From Amaricoccus solimangrovi (GTDB taxonomy: Bacteria > Pseudomonadota > Alphaproteobacteria > Rhodobacterales > Rhodobacteraceae): a stretch of DNA of 64,000 nucleotides. Position 1 is the first letter of the stretch. Each line of letters opens with the position of its first letter. Below, piece after piece: positions 9,354-17,655 of this stretch. Location: contig NZ_VFRP01000012.1 of assembly GCF_006385685.1 (NCBI RefSeq), positions 62,001 to 126,000 on the forward strand. Direction: 5' to 3'. The notes below the pieces were generated by a model. The model was given only the letters and a program-made list of their open reading frames with translations. It did not search any database and was not told the origin of the DNA. The position numbers were made by a program, and so were the translations under genes.

Positions 9354-9659
9354 CGGTCCCTCCCTGTGGCGTGATCCGGCGCCGCTCAGGGCTAGAGGAG
9401 GAAGGTTAAGCCATCGTTTCGGGCGCGAAGCGGCGCGTCGGCTTCCTTTCCGATGCCCTGGCCGCCGGACCGCGCCTCTTATCGGCTTCTTAACGGTTTC
9501 GCCGCTGATCTGGCCCGGTCCGCGAAGGAATCCCCGTTGTGAAGCAAGGCCGCCCGCCCCGTCGTCCGCGAGAAGCCGCGCCGGTTGCCCGTCCGGGACA
9601 CGTGGCCAGGCGGCGGACCATCGCGGCTCTCCCGTCGCGACGGCGGCGAGGCTGAGCGC
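9354..9659. promoter_or_regulatory. Divergent intergenic region of the exopolysaccharide locus
   Basis: This 306-bp gap separates the minus-strand export-led operon from the plus-strand acetyltransferase/polymerase pair and must hold both promoters. It contains two short AT-richer patches (near 9407-9420 and 9478-9502, the latter including CTTATCGGCTTCTTAACGG) that stand out from the GC-rich background. No confident -35/-10 pair or known operator could be assigned by eye. Confidence 0.5.
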
Positions 9660-10196
9660 ATGATCCTTCCGGAGAGGGTGCGCGCCTTTGTCTGGCGCCG
9701 GCTGGCGGTGGGGGCGGGGGTCACGCTCGGGCCCCGCGTGCATGTCGGCCCCGGCTCCCGCCTCTGGGCGCCCCGGCGGCTCACGGTGGGCGAAGACAGC
9801 TACATCGGCCGCTGGTGCACGATCGAGGTCGACGGGAGCATCGGCCGGGGCGTCCTGATCGCGAACGCGGTCGGCATCGTCGGCCGGCGCGACCACGATT
9901 TCCGCTCGGTCGGCGTCCCGGTGCGCCGCGCGCCCTGGGTCGGCGATCCCGGGCGCGGCGGCCAGTCGGGCCGGGTCGAGATCGGCGACGACGTCTGGAT
10001 CGGCTATGGCGCGGTGATCCTCTCCGGCGTCCGGATCGGCCGGGGCGCCGTCATCGCCGCGGGCGCGGTCGTCATCGACGATGTCGCGCCCTACGAGATC
10101 CGGGGCGGCGATCCCGCCCGGCGCCTCGGGATGCGCTTCGGGGCGGAGGAGATCGCCGCGCACGAGGCGGCGCTCGCCGCGCGCGGCTGGTCATGA
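9660..10196 (+). CDS. Hexapeptide-repeat acyltransferase (LbH family), exopolysaccharide locus
   Basis: The 178-residue product has several hexapeptide turns forming a left-handed beta-helix, clearest in IGDDVWIGYGAVILSGVRIG and the following RGAVIAAGAVVIDDVAPYEI. The family transfers acetyl or other acyl groups to sugars; a colanic-acid-type O-acetyltransferase role is likely because the next gene encodes the polymerase/ligase. The ATG at 9660 overlaps no upstream gene; an upstream in-frame ATG at 9585 would add a low-complexity basic segment and is disfavoured. The stop overlaps the next start by 3 bp. Confidence 0.85.
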   Translation: MILPERVRAFVWRRLAVGAGVTLGPRVHVGPGSRLWAPRRLTVGEDSYIGRWCTIEVDGSIGRGVLIANAVGIVGRRDHDFRSVGVPVRRAPWVGDPGRGGQSGRVEIGDDVWIGYGAVILSGVRIGRGAVIAAGAVVIDDVAPYEIRGGDPARRLGMRFGAEEIAAHEAALAARGWS

Positions 10197-11500
10197 CCCC
10201 GGCGCTGCCCGGCCGGCTCTACCGCCCGCTCCTCCACCTCATGCTGGCGACGCTGGCCGCGGACATCATCCTGACGGGGGGCTTCATGCTGCTGCGCGTG
10301 CCCCCCGTGGGCCCGGGCGTGCCGGTCAACGAGATCGTGCTCGGCCTCGGCCTCGGCGCGCTGCTGCTCGGCGGCCGCGGGCTCGGCGGGATCGCGGAGA
10401 CGCCCGCCTTCGCGGCGCTCTGCGCTCTCTGGGTGCTCGCGGCGGGCCATCTGATCCTCGACGTGCCGCGCCGCGGCGCCTGGGCGATCCGCGACGCGGC
10501 TAACATGATCGAGGGCGGGTTCTTCGTGATCGGCTTCGCGCTGGCGGAGGACGGGCGCTTCCGGCCGGCGCTGACGCGCTGGCTGAACGCGGTCTTCCCC
10601 GCCGCCGCCTGCTACGCGCTGCTCTATCCGTTCCAGGCCTGGCTCGTCCGGTTCTCGCCCAGCGTGGCGTCGATGTCGGGCTATGACGCGCCGCTCTTCT
10701 TCACCTTCGTCGACACCTCCTCGGTCGCGCTGACGGCGGTCTGCCACATCCTGCTCCGCGACCGCTGGCCGCCGCTCGCGCGGAGCCTCGTGGCGGGGCT
10801 CGTCGTGATGGTGCTGATCGCCTTCGCACAGACGCGGATCACCTATCCGCAGATCGTCTTCCTCGCCGCGCTGCTCGGCCTTTCCGCGCGCCGGGAACTC
10901 GCGCGGTTCGCGCGGGCGGGGGCCGTCGCCGCGCTCCTGCTGGCGCTCTTCCTCGCGAGCGGGGTCCATCTGCCGGGCCGGCTCGGCCAGACCGTCTCGC
11001 TCGATTTCCTGGTGAGCCACGTCCAGGCGACCTGGGGCGGGGGCGGCGCCAGCACGCGCGACGCCGCGGCGGGGGTGGATCTGCGCCTCGGCTGGTGGGC
11101 GGAGATCCACCGCGATCTCGCGCGAAGCCCCGCCGAATGGTTCCTCGGCCTCGGCTACGGCATGCCGCTGACCCCGTTTCGGGGCGTCAGCGACGACGTG
11201 GTGCGCGAGCCGCACAATTCCTACGTCTCGGTCTACGGCAGGCTCGGCTGCGTCGGGATCGCGCTCTTCCTCGCCTTCCTCGCGACGACCGCGGGCACGA
11301 GCGCGCGGCTGATCCGCCTCGCCCGCGGCGACGCCGAGTTTTCCGCCGCGGCGCTCACCATCGCCTGTTTCCTCGGGATGCATGCGATCTACGCGCTGGG
11401 GGAGGGCGGGATGGAGGTGAGCTTCGTCGCCGTGCCCTTCTACTTCCTCGCCGGCGCGCAGGCGGCCATGCTGCGCCGGGCGGAGCGCGAAGCGCCATGA
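10193..11500 (+). CDS. O-antigen ligase/polymerase-like membrane protein (Wzy/WaaL superfamily)
   Basis: This 435-residue integral membrane protein has about ten to eleven predicted spans. The largest periplasmic loop, near residues 260-330, contains the LGYG and REPHNSYVSVYGRLGCVGI stretch; PHNSYL-like motifs are typical of the O-antigen ligase/Wzy family, where the histidine region is functionally important. In this locus it is the likely polymerase of the repeat unit made by the minus-strand operon. Its ATG lies inside the acetyltransferase stop (ATGA-type overlap), so the two are co-translated. Polymerase versus ligase cannot be separated by sequence. Confidence 0.85.
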   Translation: MTPALPGRLYRPLLHLMLATLAADIILTGGFMLLRVPPVGPGVPVNEIVLGLGLGALLLGGRGLGGIAETPAFAALCALWVLAAGHLILDVPRRGAWAIRDAANMIEGGFFVIGFALAEDGRFRPALTRWLNAVFPAAACYALLYPFQAWLVRFSPSVASMSGYDAPLFFTFVDTSSVALTAVCHILLRDRWPPLARSLVAGLVVMVLIAFAQTRITYPQIVFLAALLGLSARRELARFARAGAVAALLLALFLASGVHLPGRLGQTVSLDFLVSHVQATWGGGGASTRDAAAGVDLRLGWWAEIHRDLARSPAEWFLGLGYGMPLTPFRGVSDDVVREPHNSYVSVYGRLGCVGIALFLAFLATTAGTSARLIRLARGDAEFSAAALTIACFLGMHAIYALGEGGMEVSFVAVPFYFLAGAQAAMLRRAEREAP

Positions 11501-11501
11501 C

Positions 11502-11529
11502 GGCCGCGCCGGGAGGATCCGGCGCGGCC
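11502..11529. terminator. GC-rich hairpin between convergent genes
   Basis: There are perfect 10-bp inverted arms (GGCCGCGCCG at 11502-11511 and its complement at 11520-11529) with an 8-nt loop. The hairpin sits exactly in the 35-bp gap between the convergent polymerase and SGNH hydrolase genes. There is no T-tract, so an intrinsic bidirectional terminator is inferred from position and stem strength only. Confidence 0.5.
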
Positions 11530-11535
11530 CCGCGG

Positions 11536-13326
11536 TCAGAGCTTCTCGATCAGGATGTTGTCCCAGTCGCAATAGCCGGTCGTGGCCGGACTGTCGCAGG
11601 CCAGCGAGAGATACATGGCCGGGGCCCCGGCGGTGAAGCTGTGCTGCCCGGTCCCGCTCGCCGAGAGAGCCAGGCGCACGTCCTCCCCGTCCGGCGCCCA
11701 GCCGAGGCGGAGCACGCCGTCATGGCCCGCCTTCAGGAAATCATAGCTCACGCGGTAGCGCGCGCCCGCCTCGCAGGGGATCGGCGCGGCGCGGTGGCAC
11801 TTGCTCCAGGCGCCGCCGTTGTTGGCGCAGCGCAGCCGGCCCTCGACGAGCGAGATCGCATTGCCCGCCCCGGCGGCCCAGCCGGCGAGGCTCTCGAAGG
11901 TCTCGCGCACCAGCGGCTGGCGGGGCAGGACCAGCGCGCTGGCCGAATGCGCGACCGTCGTGCCGGCGGCGTTGGTCGCCGTCACCTCCAGCGAGAGCAC
12001 CGCCCCCTCGAGCGACTCGTCCGGCGTGAAGGTCGCGACGTTCTCCGCCACGACCGCGCCGTCCACCAGCCAGCGGTGGCTGAGCGTCGCATCCGGATAG
12101 GCGTCCCAGGCGCCGGCATTGGCGCTCAGCGTCGCGCCGACCGAGGGCGCGGGCGCGATGGCGGGCGCCGCGACGTTCTCGGGCGCGTAATCGGCGACGT
12201 CGAGCGGATAGGCCTCGCAGACGACGGGCGCGGCGATCGACCAGTCGAGGGCCGCGTTGTTGATCGCCTCGAACTGCAGCGCGAGCCCCTCCGCCGTCGG
12301 CGCGGCGGCGAGGAACATGCCCCGCCCGGTCCGCGCGTAGGCGGCGTCGGCGGCGGCGTAGATGGCCCCCCCGCCGGTGCTCTCGCGCAGCCGGACGGCG
12401 AGGCCGGCGCCGCCGCCGGTCGCGATCGCGGGCACGTCCCAGAGCGCGAAGAACCGGCGCCCGGCGGCGCCTCCGGTCAGCACCTGCTGCGACAGCCCCT
12501 TGAAGGGATTGGCGCCGGAGACCGCGACGGCGCCGCCGCTCGCCGCGAGCGTGGTGTCGGCCGGGACGGTCCAGCCCCCGGTCGAGCCGCCGGCGAAACC
12601 GGGATTGGCGAGCAGGTTCGGCAGCGGCTCGGTCAGCGCGCGATGGGCGAGGATCGCCTTCAGGATCACCCGCGCCTGCGTCTCGCAGCCCGCCGCGTTC
12701 AGGTGGAGCGCGTCCTCCGCCGAGACGACGAGGCTCGCCGAGGGCAGGTCGTTCGCCGCGCGGGCGACGTCATCGGCCCAGTCGGCATTGTGCTCGCGTA
12801 CCGCCTCGGCGCGGTGGTCGGCGAAGAAGACCGCCGCGCCATCCGCCCGCGCGGCGAGCCCGGCATTGACCTCGGCCCATTTGGCATAGCCGGCCGAACC
12901 CGGATTCTCCGTTCCGTTGTTGTAGTTGTGGACCGAGCCGAGGATCACCACCTCGCCCGGCACCCGGTCGGCCAGGATCGCGTCGATGCCGGCGAGGATC
13001 TCGGCCGCCGTGCGCGTCGCGTCGTTGCGGCCGGCGCAGACGTAGTTGTACTGGCGATGCACCGCGCGCGCGCGCCAGGCCGCGACGGCCACCTCCGAGG
13101 CGGAGCCGGGAACCGCGTGGTTCACCGTCCGGTAGCCGAGGCCGGTCGCGAGCAGATAGCGCCGCAGCGTCGGTTGCAGCGAGTCGAAGGCGGCCACGTC
13201 TCCGCCGCCGGAGGAGCCTTCGGCGAAACTGTCGCCGTAGAAGGCGACGACGCCCGCCGAGACGGGCCGGACGGGCGGGGCGGCGGGCAGCGGCAGGCGC
13301 TCGATCGTGATGCCGATGGTGATCAT
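11536..13326 (-). CDS. Large SGNH/GDSL-type hydrolase with Ig-like and carbohydrate-binding-like C-terminal regions
   Basis: The protein has 596 residues. The N-terminal catalytic region has the block I serine in AFYGDSFAEGSS, an asparagine in CAGRNDATR, and the Asp-His pair in DALHLNAAG, which together fit an SGNH esterase. After about residue 240 comes a beta-rich module beginning NLLANPGFAGGSTGGWTV, as in carbohydrate-binding modules. An Ig-like region with ATLSANAGAWDAYPDATLSH and a further jelly-roll-like C-terminal domain follow. No signal peptide is evident, so export may use another route such as type I secretion, though no RTX repeats are seen. Position beside the polymerase suggests deacetylation or modification of the exopolysaccharide, an inference. 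Confidence 0.75.
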   Translation of the reverse strand: MITIGITIERLPLPAAPPVRPVSAGVVAFYGDSFAEGSSGGGDVAAFDSLQPTLRRYLLATGLGYRTVNHAVPGSASEVAVAAWRARAVHRQYNYVCAGRNDATRTAAEILAGIDAILADRVPGEVVILGSVHNYNNGTENPGSAGYAKWAEVNAGLAARADGAAVFFADHRAEAVREHNADWADDVARAANDLPSASLVVSAEDALHLNAAGCETQARVILKAILAHRALTEPLPNLLANPGFAGGSTGGWTVPADTTLAASGGAVAVSGANPFKGLSQQVLTGGAAGRRFFALWDVPAIATGGGAGLAVRLRESTGGGAIYAAADAAYARTGRGMFLAAAPTAEGLALQFEAINNAALDWSIAAPVVCEAYPLDVADYAPENVAAPAIAPAPSVGATLSANAGAWDAYPDATLSHRWLVDGAVVAENVATFTPDESLEGAVLSLEVTATNAAGTTVAHSASALVLPRQPLVRETFESLAGWAAGAGNAISLVEGRLRCANNGGAWSKCHRAAPIPCEAGARYRVSYDFLKAGHDGVLRLGWAPDGEDVRLALSASGTGQHSFTAGAPAMYLSLACDSPATTGYCDWDNILIEKL

Positions 13327-13556
13327 CGCGGGTCCTCGGGGCTGACGGACGGGAGGGGAGGCCCCCCGGGGACGGCGGTCGCGCGCGAGATGCGGTGAGA
13401 GGCCAGGCGCAAGGGTGCCGTCCTTTTCCTGAAGGGCTGTGCTCGGGGGGCGGGATGCGCGGTCCGGGAACGGGGCGCGGGCCGGACGAAGAATGCCGGC
13501 TCGCGTCTGATAGACGGCCAGGGTTAACGGGTGATGAACGCGCCCCGCGCGGGGGC

Positions 13557-13844
13557 TCAGTCGCAGCCGGCCTCGTCCGCGCGTTTCCACCAGCCGAGCG
13601 CCGCGGTCGCGTAACGATCGCCGCGCCGTTCCGCCTCGCGCAGCAGAAGCGCGACCCGTTCGGGCGCGGCGTCGGTCCCGGCGGGGAGGCCACGGGGGCG
13701 CACCACCTCCTCGGCGAGCAGGTCCCCCCGCGCGCGGTAGAGCGCGCAGACCCATCGCGGATCGGCGCGAAGTTCGCTCAGCGTCAGCGCGCCGGCGGGG
13801 GTGGCGAGGCAGAGAAGGGCCGCGAGGGCGGTCAGGCGGGTCAT
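13557..13844 (-). CDS. Small secreted protein of unknown function
   Basis: This 95-residue protein starts with a clear Sec signal peptide (MTRLTALAALLCLATPAGAL). The mature part of about 75 residues has two cysteines (in WVCALY and the C-terminal EAGCD) that could form a disulfide. The ATG at 13844 has GGAG about ten bases upstream; a longer frame from 13892 would bury the signal peptide. I do not recognise the family. It stands alone between the SGNH hydrolase and the divergent winged-helix/TPR regulator. Confidence 0.6.
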   Translation of the reverse strand: MTRLTALAALLCLATPAGALTLSELRADPRWVCALYRARGDLLAEEVVRPRGLPAGTDAAPERVALLLREAERRGDRYATAALGWWKRADEAGCD

Positions 13845-14124
13845 CGGAACATCTCCAGCATCCGACTGATTCTCCGCGCACCAACCCTTCACGCGCGCTT
13901 AATCCAGCCGGCCCCGCGCGCCAAGTGCCCAGAAAGGCGTCAGCCGCTCGCGTTTTCGGGTGGCGGATCGTCGCCGATCGATTAGGCTGGTCGCATTGCT
14001 CCCCGCCGCGCCGCGCATCGGGGAAATGTCATTCGTGTTTCGGGCGGAGGTGCCAAGTTTCGGTTGCCTCGCGCCCTTTCGGTGTTGGAGAATTGGGCCC
14101 CGGAGGGCCAGGCAGTTGAACTTG

Positions 14125-15816
14125 ATGGTGAACACGGAGAGCGCCGAGTTCGAACTCGAGCTTCGTCTGGCCGGGCGGCTGCGCCTGACACGAAGCGACG
14201 GCGCCGATGTCACGCCGACCGGGCGAAAGGCGCAGGGGTTGCTCGCGCTGCTCGGCGTCGCGCCCGAATACCGCCGGAGCCGCGCCTGGCTCCAGGACAA
14301 GCTCTGGAGCACGCAGCCGAGCGAGCTCGGCGGCGCCAGCCTGCGGCAGGAACTGGCGCGGCTGCGCCGGCTGCTGGGGGAGAGCCGCGACTGCATCCTC
14401 TCCGACCATGGCGGTCTCGGGCTCGACCCGAGGCGCGTGCGCGTGCGCGTCGATCCGGAGCCCCAGGACTGGGAGATCGCGGGCGAGCCGCCTGAATTCG
14501 TCGAGGGGCTCGACGTGCCCGATCCCGAATTCGAGGACTGGGTGCGCGACCAGCGCATCGCGCTCTCCGAACGCTACGAGGCGATGCGGCCCGCGCCCGC
14601 CGCGGTGGAGGCGCGCGCCCTCGCCCCGGTGGCGGAGGCGCCGGCCTTCCATCCGCCCTCGATCGCGATCCTGCCGATCGTGGCGCTCGGCGATCCCTCC
14701 GACGGGTCGTTCCTCGCCACCTGTCTCGTCGTCGACATCATCGGCCATCTGACGCGGTTCCGCCGGGTCGACGTGATCGCGCACCAGACCACGATGAACT
14801 TCGCCGCCGCCGGGCTCGGCGCGGCCGAGATCGGCGCGCGGCTCGGCGCGCGCTACATCACCCAGGGCACGCTCTGGGTCATGGGCTCGAAGATGCGGCT
14901 GAAGTTCGACCTGATCGAGGCGGAGACGAGCCGCGTCGTCTGGAGCGAGAATATCACCACCGCCTGCGAGGAGATGTTCGAGGTCGAGGCGGAGATCGCC
15001 ACCTCGGTCGCCGCCGGGCTGATGGTGGAGATCGACCAGATCGAGCGCGCGCGCGTGCGCGCCCGCGACCCGAGTTCGCTCGCCGCCTACGAACTCTGCA
15101 TCCGCGGCCTCGACGAGATCCTGCGCGTCGATCCGAACTGCTGCCTGCGCGCGATCGGCTTCTTCAACCAGGCGGTGGAGCGTGAGCGGGGCTATGCCCG
15201 CGCGCTCTCGGGCATCTCGCGCGCCTACGGCTTCCAGTGGAAATACCGCTGGGCGCAGGATCGCGCGGCGGCGATGGACCGGGCCGAGGAATTCGCGCTG
15301 CGCGCGATCGATTCAGACATCAACGACGCCAGCGCCAACGCCGGTCTCGGCTGGGTCGCGCTCTATCGCCGGGAGCACGACCGCTGCATCGAGGCCTACC
15401 GCCGCGCGATGCAGCTCAACCCGAGCGACGCGGACATCCTCGCGGAATACGCCGACGCGCTCACGCACAACGGCTCGGCGGCGGAATCGGTGCCGCTGTT
15501 CGAACGGGCGATCCGGCTCAATCCCTACGCGTCGGACCACTACCTGAAGGATCTCGCCGGCGCCCATCTCGTCTGCGGCGAATACGATCTCGCGATCCGG
15601 ACGATCCACCGGATGCGCCGGCCGCAGCTTTCGAACGTGATCCTCGCCGCGAGCTACGGCCTCGCCGGCGATATCGAGGCGGCCCGGCGCACGGCGCGGG
15701 AGGTGCGCTCGGTCTTCCCGAACTTCGATCCCGAGACCTGGATCCGGATGGTGCCGGACCGCTGCGAGGAGGACAGCCTGCGCTTCCTCGAGGGGATGCG
15801 GCTCGCGGGCCTCTGA
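14125..15816 (+). CDS. Winged-helix regulator with TolB/FlgO-like and TPR domains (CadC/adenylate-cyclase-like architecture)
   Basis: From the ATG at 14125 the product is 563 residues. Residues 10-110 resemble a SARP/OmpR-type winged helix (TPTGRKAQGLLALLGVAPEY, then LWSTQPSELGGASLRQELARL). Residues 175-290 match the TolB/FlgO-like region found in many TPR regulators (SIAILPIVALGDPSDGSFLA, then YITQGTLWVMGSKMRLKFDL). Residues 340-560 are TPR repeats, e.g. IEAYRRAMQLNPSDADILAE. No membrane span is seen. A TTG at 14116, 8 nt after GGAGGG (14102-14107), is an attractive alternative start. The gene converges on the ycaO operon with an 18-bp gap and could respond to a small-molecule or peptide signal; that is inference. 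Confidence 0.75.
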   Translation: MVNTESAEFELELRLAGRLRLTRSDGADVTPTGRKAQGLLALLGVAPEYRRSRAWLQDKLWSTQPSELGGASLRQELARLRRLLGESRDCILSDHGGLGLDPRRVRVRVDPEPQDWEIAGEPPEFVEGLDVPDPEFEDWVRDQRIALSERYEAMRPAPAAVEARALAPVAEAPAFHPPSIAILPIVALGDPSDGSFLATCLVVDIIGHLTRFRRVDVIAHQTTMNFAAAGLGAAEIGARLGARYITQGTLWVMGSKMRLKFDLIEAETSRVVWSENITTACEEMFEVEAEIATSVAAGLMVEIDQIERARVRARDPSSLAAYELCIRGLDEILRVDPNCCLRAIGFFNQAVERERGYARALSGISRAYGFQWKYRWAQDRAAAMDRAEEFALRAIDSDINDASANAGLGWVALYRREHDRCIEAYRRAMQLNPSDADILAEYADALTHNGSAAESVPLFERAIRLNPYASDHYLKDLAGAHLVCGEYDLAIRTIHRMRRPQLSNVILAASYGLAGDIEAARRTAREVRSVFPNFDPETWIRMVPDRCEEDSLRFLEGMRLAGL

Positions 15817-15834
15817 ACGGGCCCGCGCGCGCGA

Positions 15835-16335
15835 TCAGTCGTCGTCGGACCGGAACCGGCGCCCGCGGCGCGGCGCCGGGCTCAGCGCGGTCGGCGCGCC
15901 GACCTGCCGGCCGCCCCGCACGTAATCCTGCAAGCCCTCGCGCCCCATCTCGTAGTCGATCAGCACCCGGCTGAAGCTCCCGGTCACCTGATCGAGCCGG
16001 AGCGTCATGTCGTCGCGGTCGTATTCCCACGCTTTCACGCCGGCGGCGAAATCCTTCTGCGTGAGTGGCAGCCCGATCCCGGCGAGCAGTTCCTTCGTGA
16101 TTTCCGCGCCGTCGCCATGGACCAGGAAGATGGCCGGCTTCTCGAGGGACACGAACTGGCCCTCGAATCCGAAGCTGAAGATCCGGGCAAGCCTGGCGTC
16201 CTTGTGCTTCATGGATTCGAAGAGGCGGCCTTGCGGCCCCGGCCCGCTCTGGCCGGCGGGCGGCGTGAACGTGATGTCGGTCATCACACCGCCGAAGAGC
16301 CAGACGGTCGATCCTGACAATAATGTCTCTGCCAT
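15835..16335 (-). CDS. Orphan 166-residue protein, last gene of the ycaO-tfuA-peptidase operon
   Basis: The family is not recognised. The protein is acidic to neutral, soluble-looking, has no cysteine, no signal peptide and no membrane span. An internal FTPPAGQSGPGPQGRLFESM segment and a basic then acidic tail (RRGRRFRSDDD) are its most distinctive features. A strong AAGGAG lies 10 nt before the ATG, giving it the best ribosome binding site of the operon although it is the distal gene. It follows the metallopeptidase by 54 bp. It could be the substrate of the YcaO/TfuA pair, a partner, or unrelated; absence of cysteine argues against a thiazoline precursor but not against a backbone thioamide. 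Confidence 0.7.
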   Translation of the reverse strand: MAETLLSGSTVWLFGGVMTDITFTPPAGQSGPGPQGRLFESMKHKDARLARIFSFGFEGQFVSLEKPAIFLVHGDGAEITKELLAGIGLPLTQKDFAAGVKAWEYDRDDMTLRLDQVTGSFSRVLIDYEMGREGLQDYVRGGRQVGAPTALSPAPRRGRRFRSDDD

Positions 16336-16345
16336 GTCTTGAAAT

Positions 16346-16351
16346 CTCCTT
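16346..16351 (-). promoter_or_regulatory. Strong ribosome binding site of the orphan operon gene
   Basis: A perfect AAGGAG (minus strand) lies 10 nt before the ATG at 16335. The upstream ycaO-tfuA-peptidase genes are coupled by overlaps, whereas this one has independent strong initiation, suggesting that its protein is needed in larger amounts. Confidence 0.6.
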
Positions 16352-16389
16352 GGTGATACTTGGGAATGTCTTACGTGAACAGATTCGCG

Positions 16390-17655
16390 TCAATCGGGCA
16401 TCGCGGTTCGCGCCGAATGCATGTGGCTCGACGCGTCGGGCGGGCGCAGTCGCGGACCGGGCGGGACGAGGCCGACGCCGCGCCGGCCGAAACAGCCGCG
16501 CACGACGGGATAGATCGCCCCGTCGAATTCGCGCCGGTCGACCTCGCGCAGCAGCCCCGGCAGCGCGGCGAAGCTGAAGCGCCGGGGATCGGCGATCTCC
16601 CAGAGCCCGATCAGCATCACCGCCGCGATCTCGCGCGCCTCGACCAGCGCGTCGTGGAAGGCCTCGGGCCGGCGCGCATACCAGCGCGCGAAGCGCCGCG
16701 ACACCTCCGCGCGTAGCCCGGGCGCGAGCTCCGCCCGTTCCGCGAGGCGGGAGAGGCCGGGCGGGATCACGCCGCCGCGCACGAGGATCGTCTTGTAGAT
16801 CTGCACGAAGGCGTCGTAGAGCGCTGCGATGATCGGGAGCGCGAGCTCGTGCTCGTCATGCCAGCCCGCCTGGAAGTCCCACATGGTGAAGGTGTTGTTC
16901 GCCTGCCGGATCTGCGCCTTCGGGCTCAGTTCGCCGAAGCGGGTGAGCTGGTTGAACCCGTCGAGATCGCCCCGCGTCATCTCCAGCAAATCCGCGACCG
17001 CCTGTTCGAAATGCATCGAGGCGACGAGCGCGGCCCAGTCGGCGGAGGCCTCGTGGAAGGCGCCGTATTCGGCGGTCTGCGCCTGCGCCGGCACCTCGCC
17101 CGCGAAGCTCATCATGATCGCATGGCCCACCTCGTGCGCGAGCACGTCGAAATCGAGCGCGTAGTCGGCCGTCGTCCCGTCCTCGAGCGGGCATTCCCCG
17201 GCCTCGAGATAGCCGTAGCCCATGTGCGCGTTGTTCCAGGCGCTGAGCGCCAGCACCTCGAGCTTGTCGAAATCCCGCTCGAAATGCCACGGGATGCGCC
17301 GGTCGAGATAGCCCTCCCAGATGTCGAGCGCCATGCGCGCGCAGCCGTAGAGATGCACCTGCCGGAAGCCCGGATCGCCGGGGCCGAGATGGTCGAAATG
17401 CCCGTCCGGTCCGGGCGCGACCGCCGGCCCGATCAGCCCTTCGTAGGGCGGGAAGGCCCCGCGCCCCCGGTCCTCGCCATAGGGCCGCTTGCCCGGCGCG
17501 ACGGCGACGTACATCCGGTCGTCCTCCGGCCCCGCGCGCACCATGCCCCGCCGGGGCGCGAGCTCCACCGTCTCGAGCCGCGCGGTTCCGGCCACGGGCG
17601 ATTGCGGATAGAGCCGCGCCCGCGTCCGCTCCGGCTTCGCCTCCGCGTGGCTCAT
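16390..17655 (-). CDS. Gluzincin-type zinc metallopeptidase (M4-like), no signal or propeptide
   Basis: This 421-residue protein contains a zinc-binding HEVGH at residues 174-178 (VLAHEVGHAIMMSFAG). A third-ligand candidate is E202 in FHEASADWAAL, the HExxH...ExxxD spacing of thermolysin-like gluzincins. Residues before 165 lack the FTP/PepSY propeptide of secreted M4 enzymes and there is no signal peptide, so a cytoplasmic enzyme is likely. The C-terminal half is helical (ALYDAFVQIYKTILVRGG). It starts with ATG at 17655 overlapping the tfuA stop by 4 bp. In RiPP-type clusters such a peptidase would trim a leader peptide, or it could act on modified protein; both are inference. Confidence 0.8.
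   Translation of the reverse strand: MSHAEAKPERTRARLYPQSPVAGTARLETVELAPRRGMVRAGPEDDRMYVAVAPGKRPYGEDRGRGAFPPYEGLIGPAVAPGPDGHFDHLGPGDPGFRQVHLYGCARMALDIWEGYLDRRIPWHFERDFDKLEVLALSAWNNAHMGYGYLEAGECPLEDGTTADYALDFDVLAHEVGHAIMMSFAGEVPAQAQTAEYGAFHEASADWAALVASMHFEQAVADLLEMTRGDLDGFNQLTRFGELSPKAQIRQANNTFTMWDFQAGWHDEHELALPIIAALYDAFVQIYKTILVRGGVIPPGLSRLAERAELAPGLRAEVSRRFARWYARRPEAFHDALVEAREIAAVMLIGLWEIADPRRFSFAALPGLLREVDRREFDGAIYPVVRGCFGRRGVGLVPPGPRLRPPDASSHMHSARTAMPD

Noticed and set aside
9405-9500. A CtrA site (TTAA-N7-TTAA) in the exopolysaccharide promoter region
   Set aside because: Two TTAA sites occur but they are about 80 bp apart, not 7 bp.
13395-13985. A 196-codon plus-strand frame across the small secreted gene
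   Set aside because: No motif and no ribosome binding site; it covers a gene on the other strand with a clear signal peptide.
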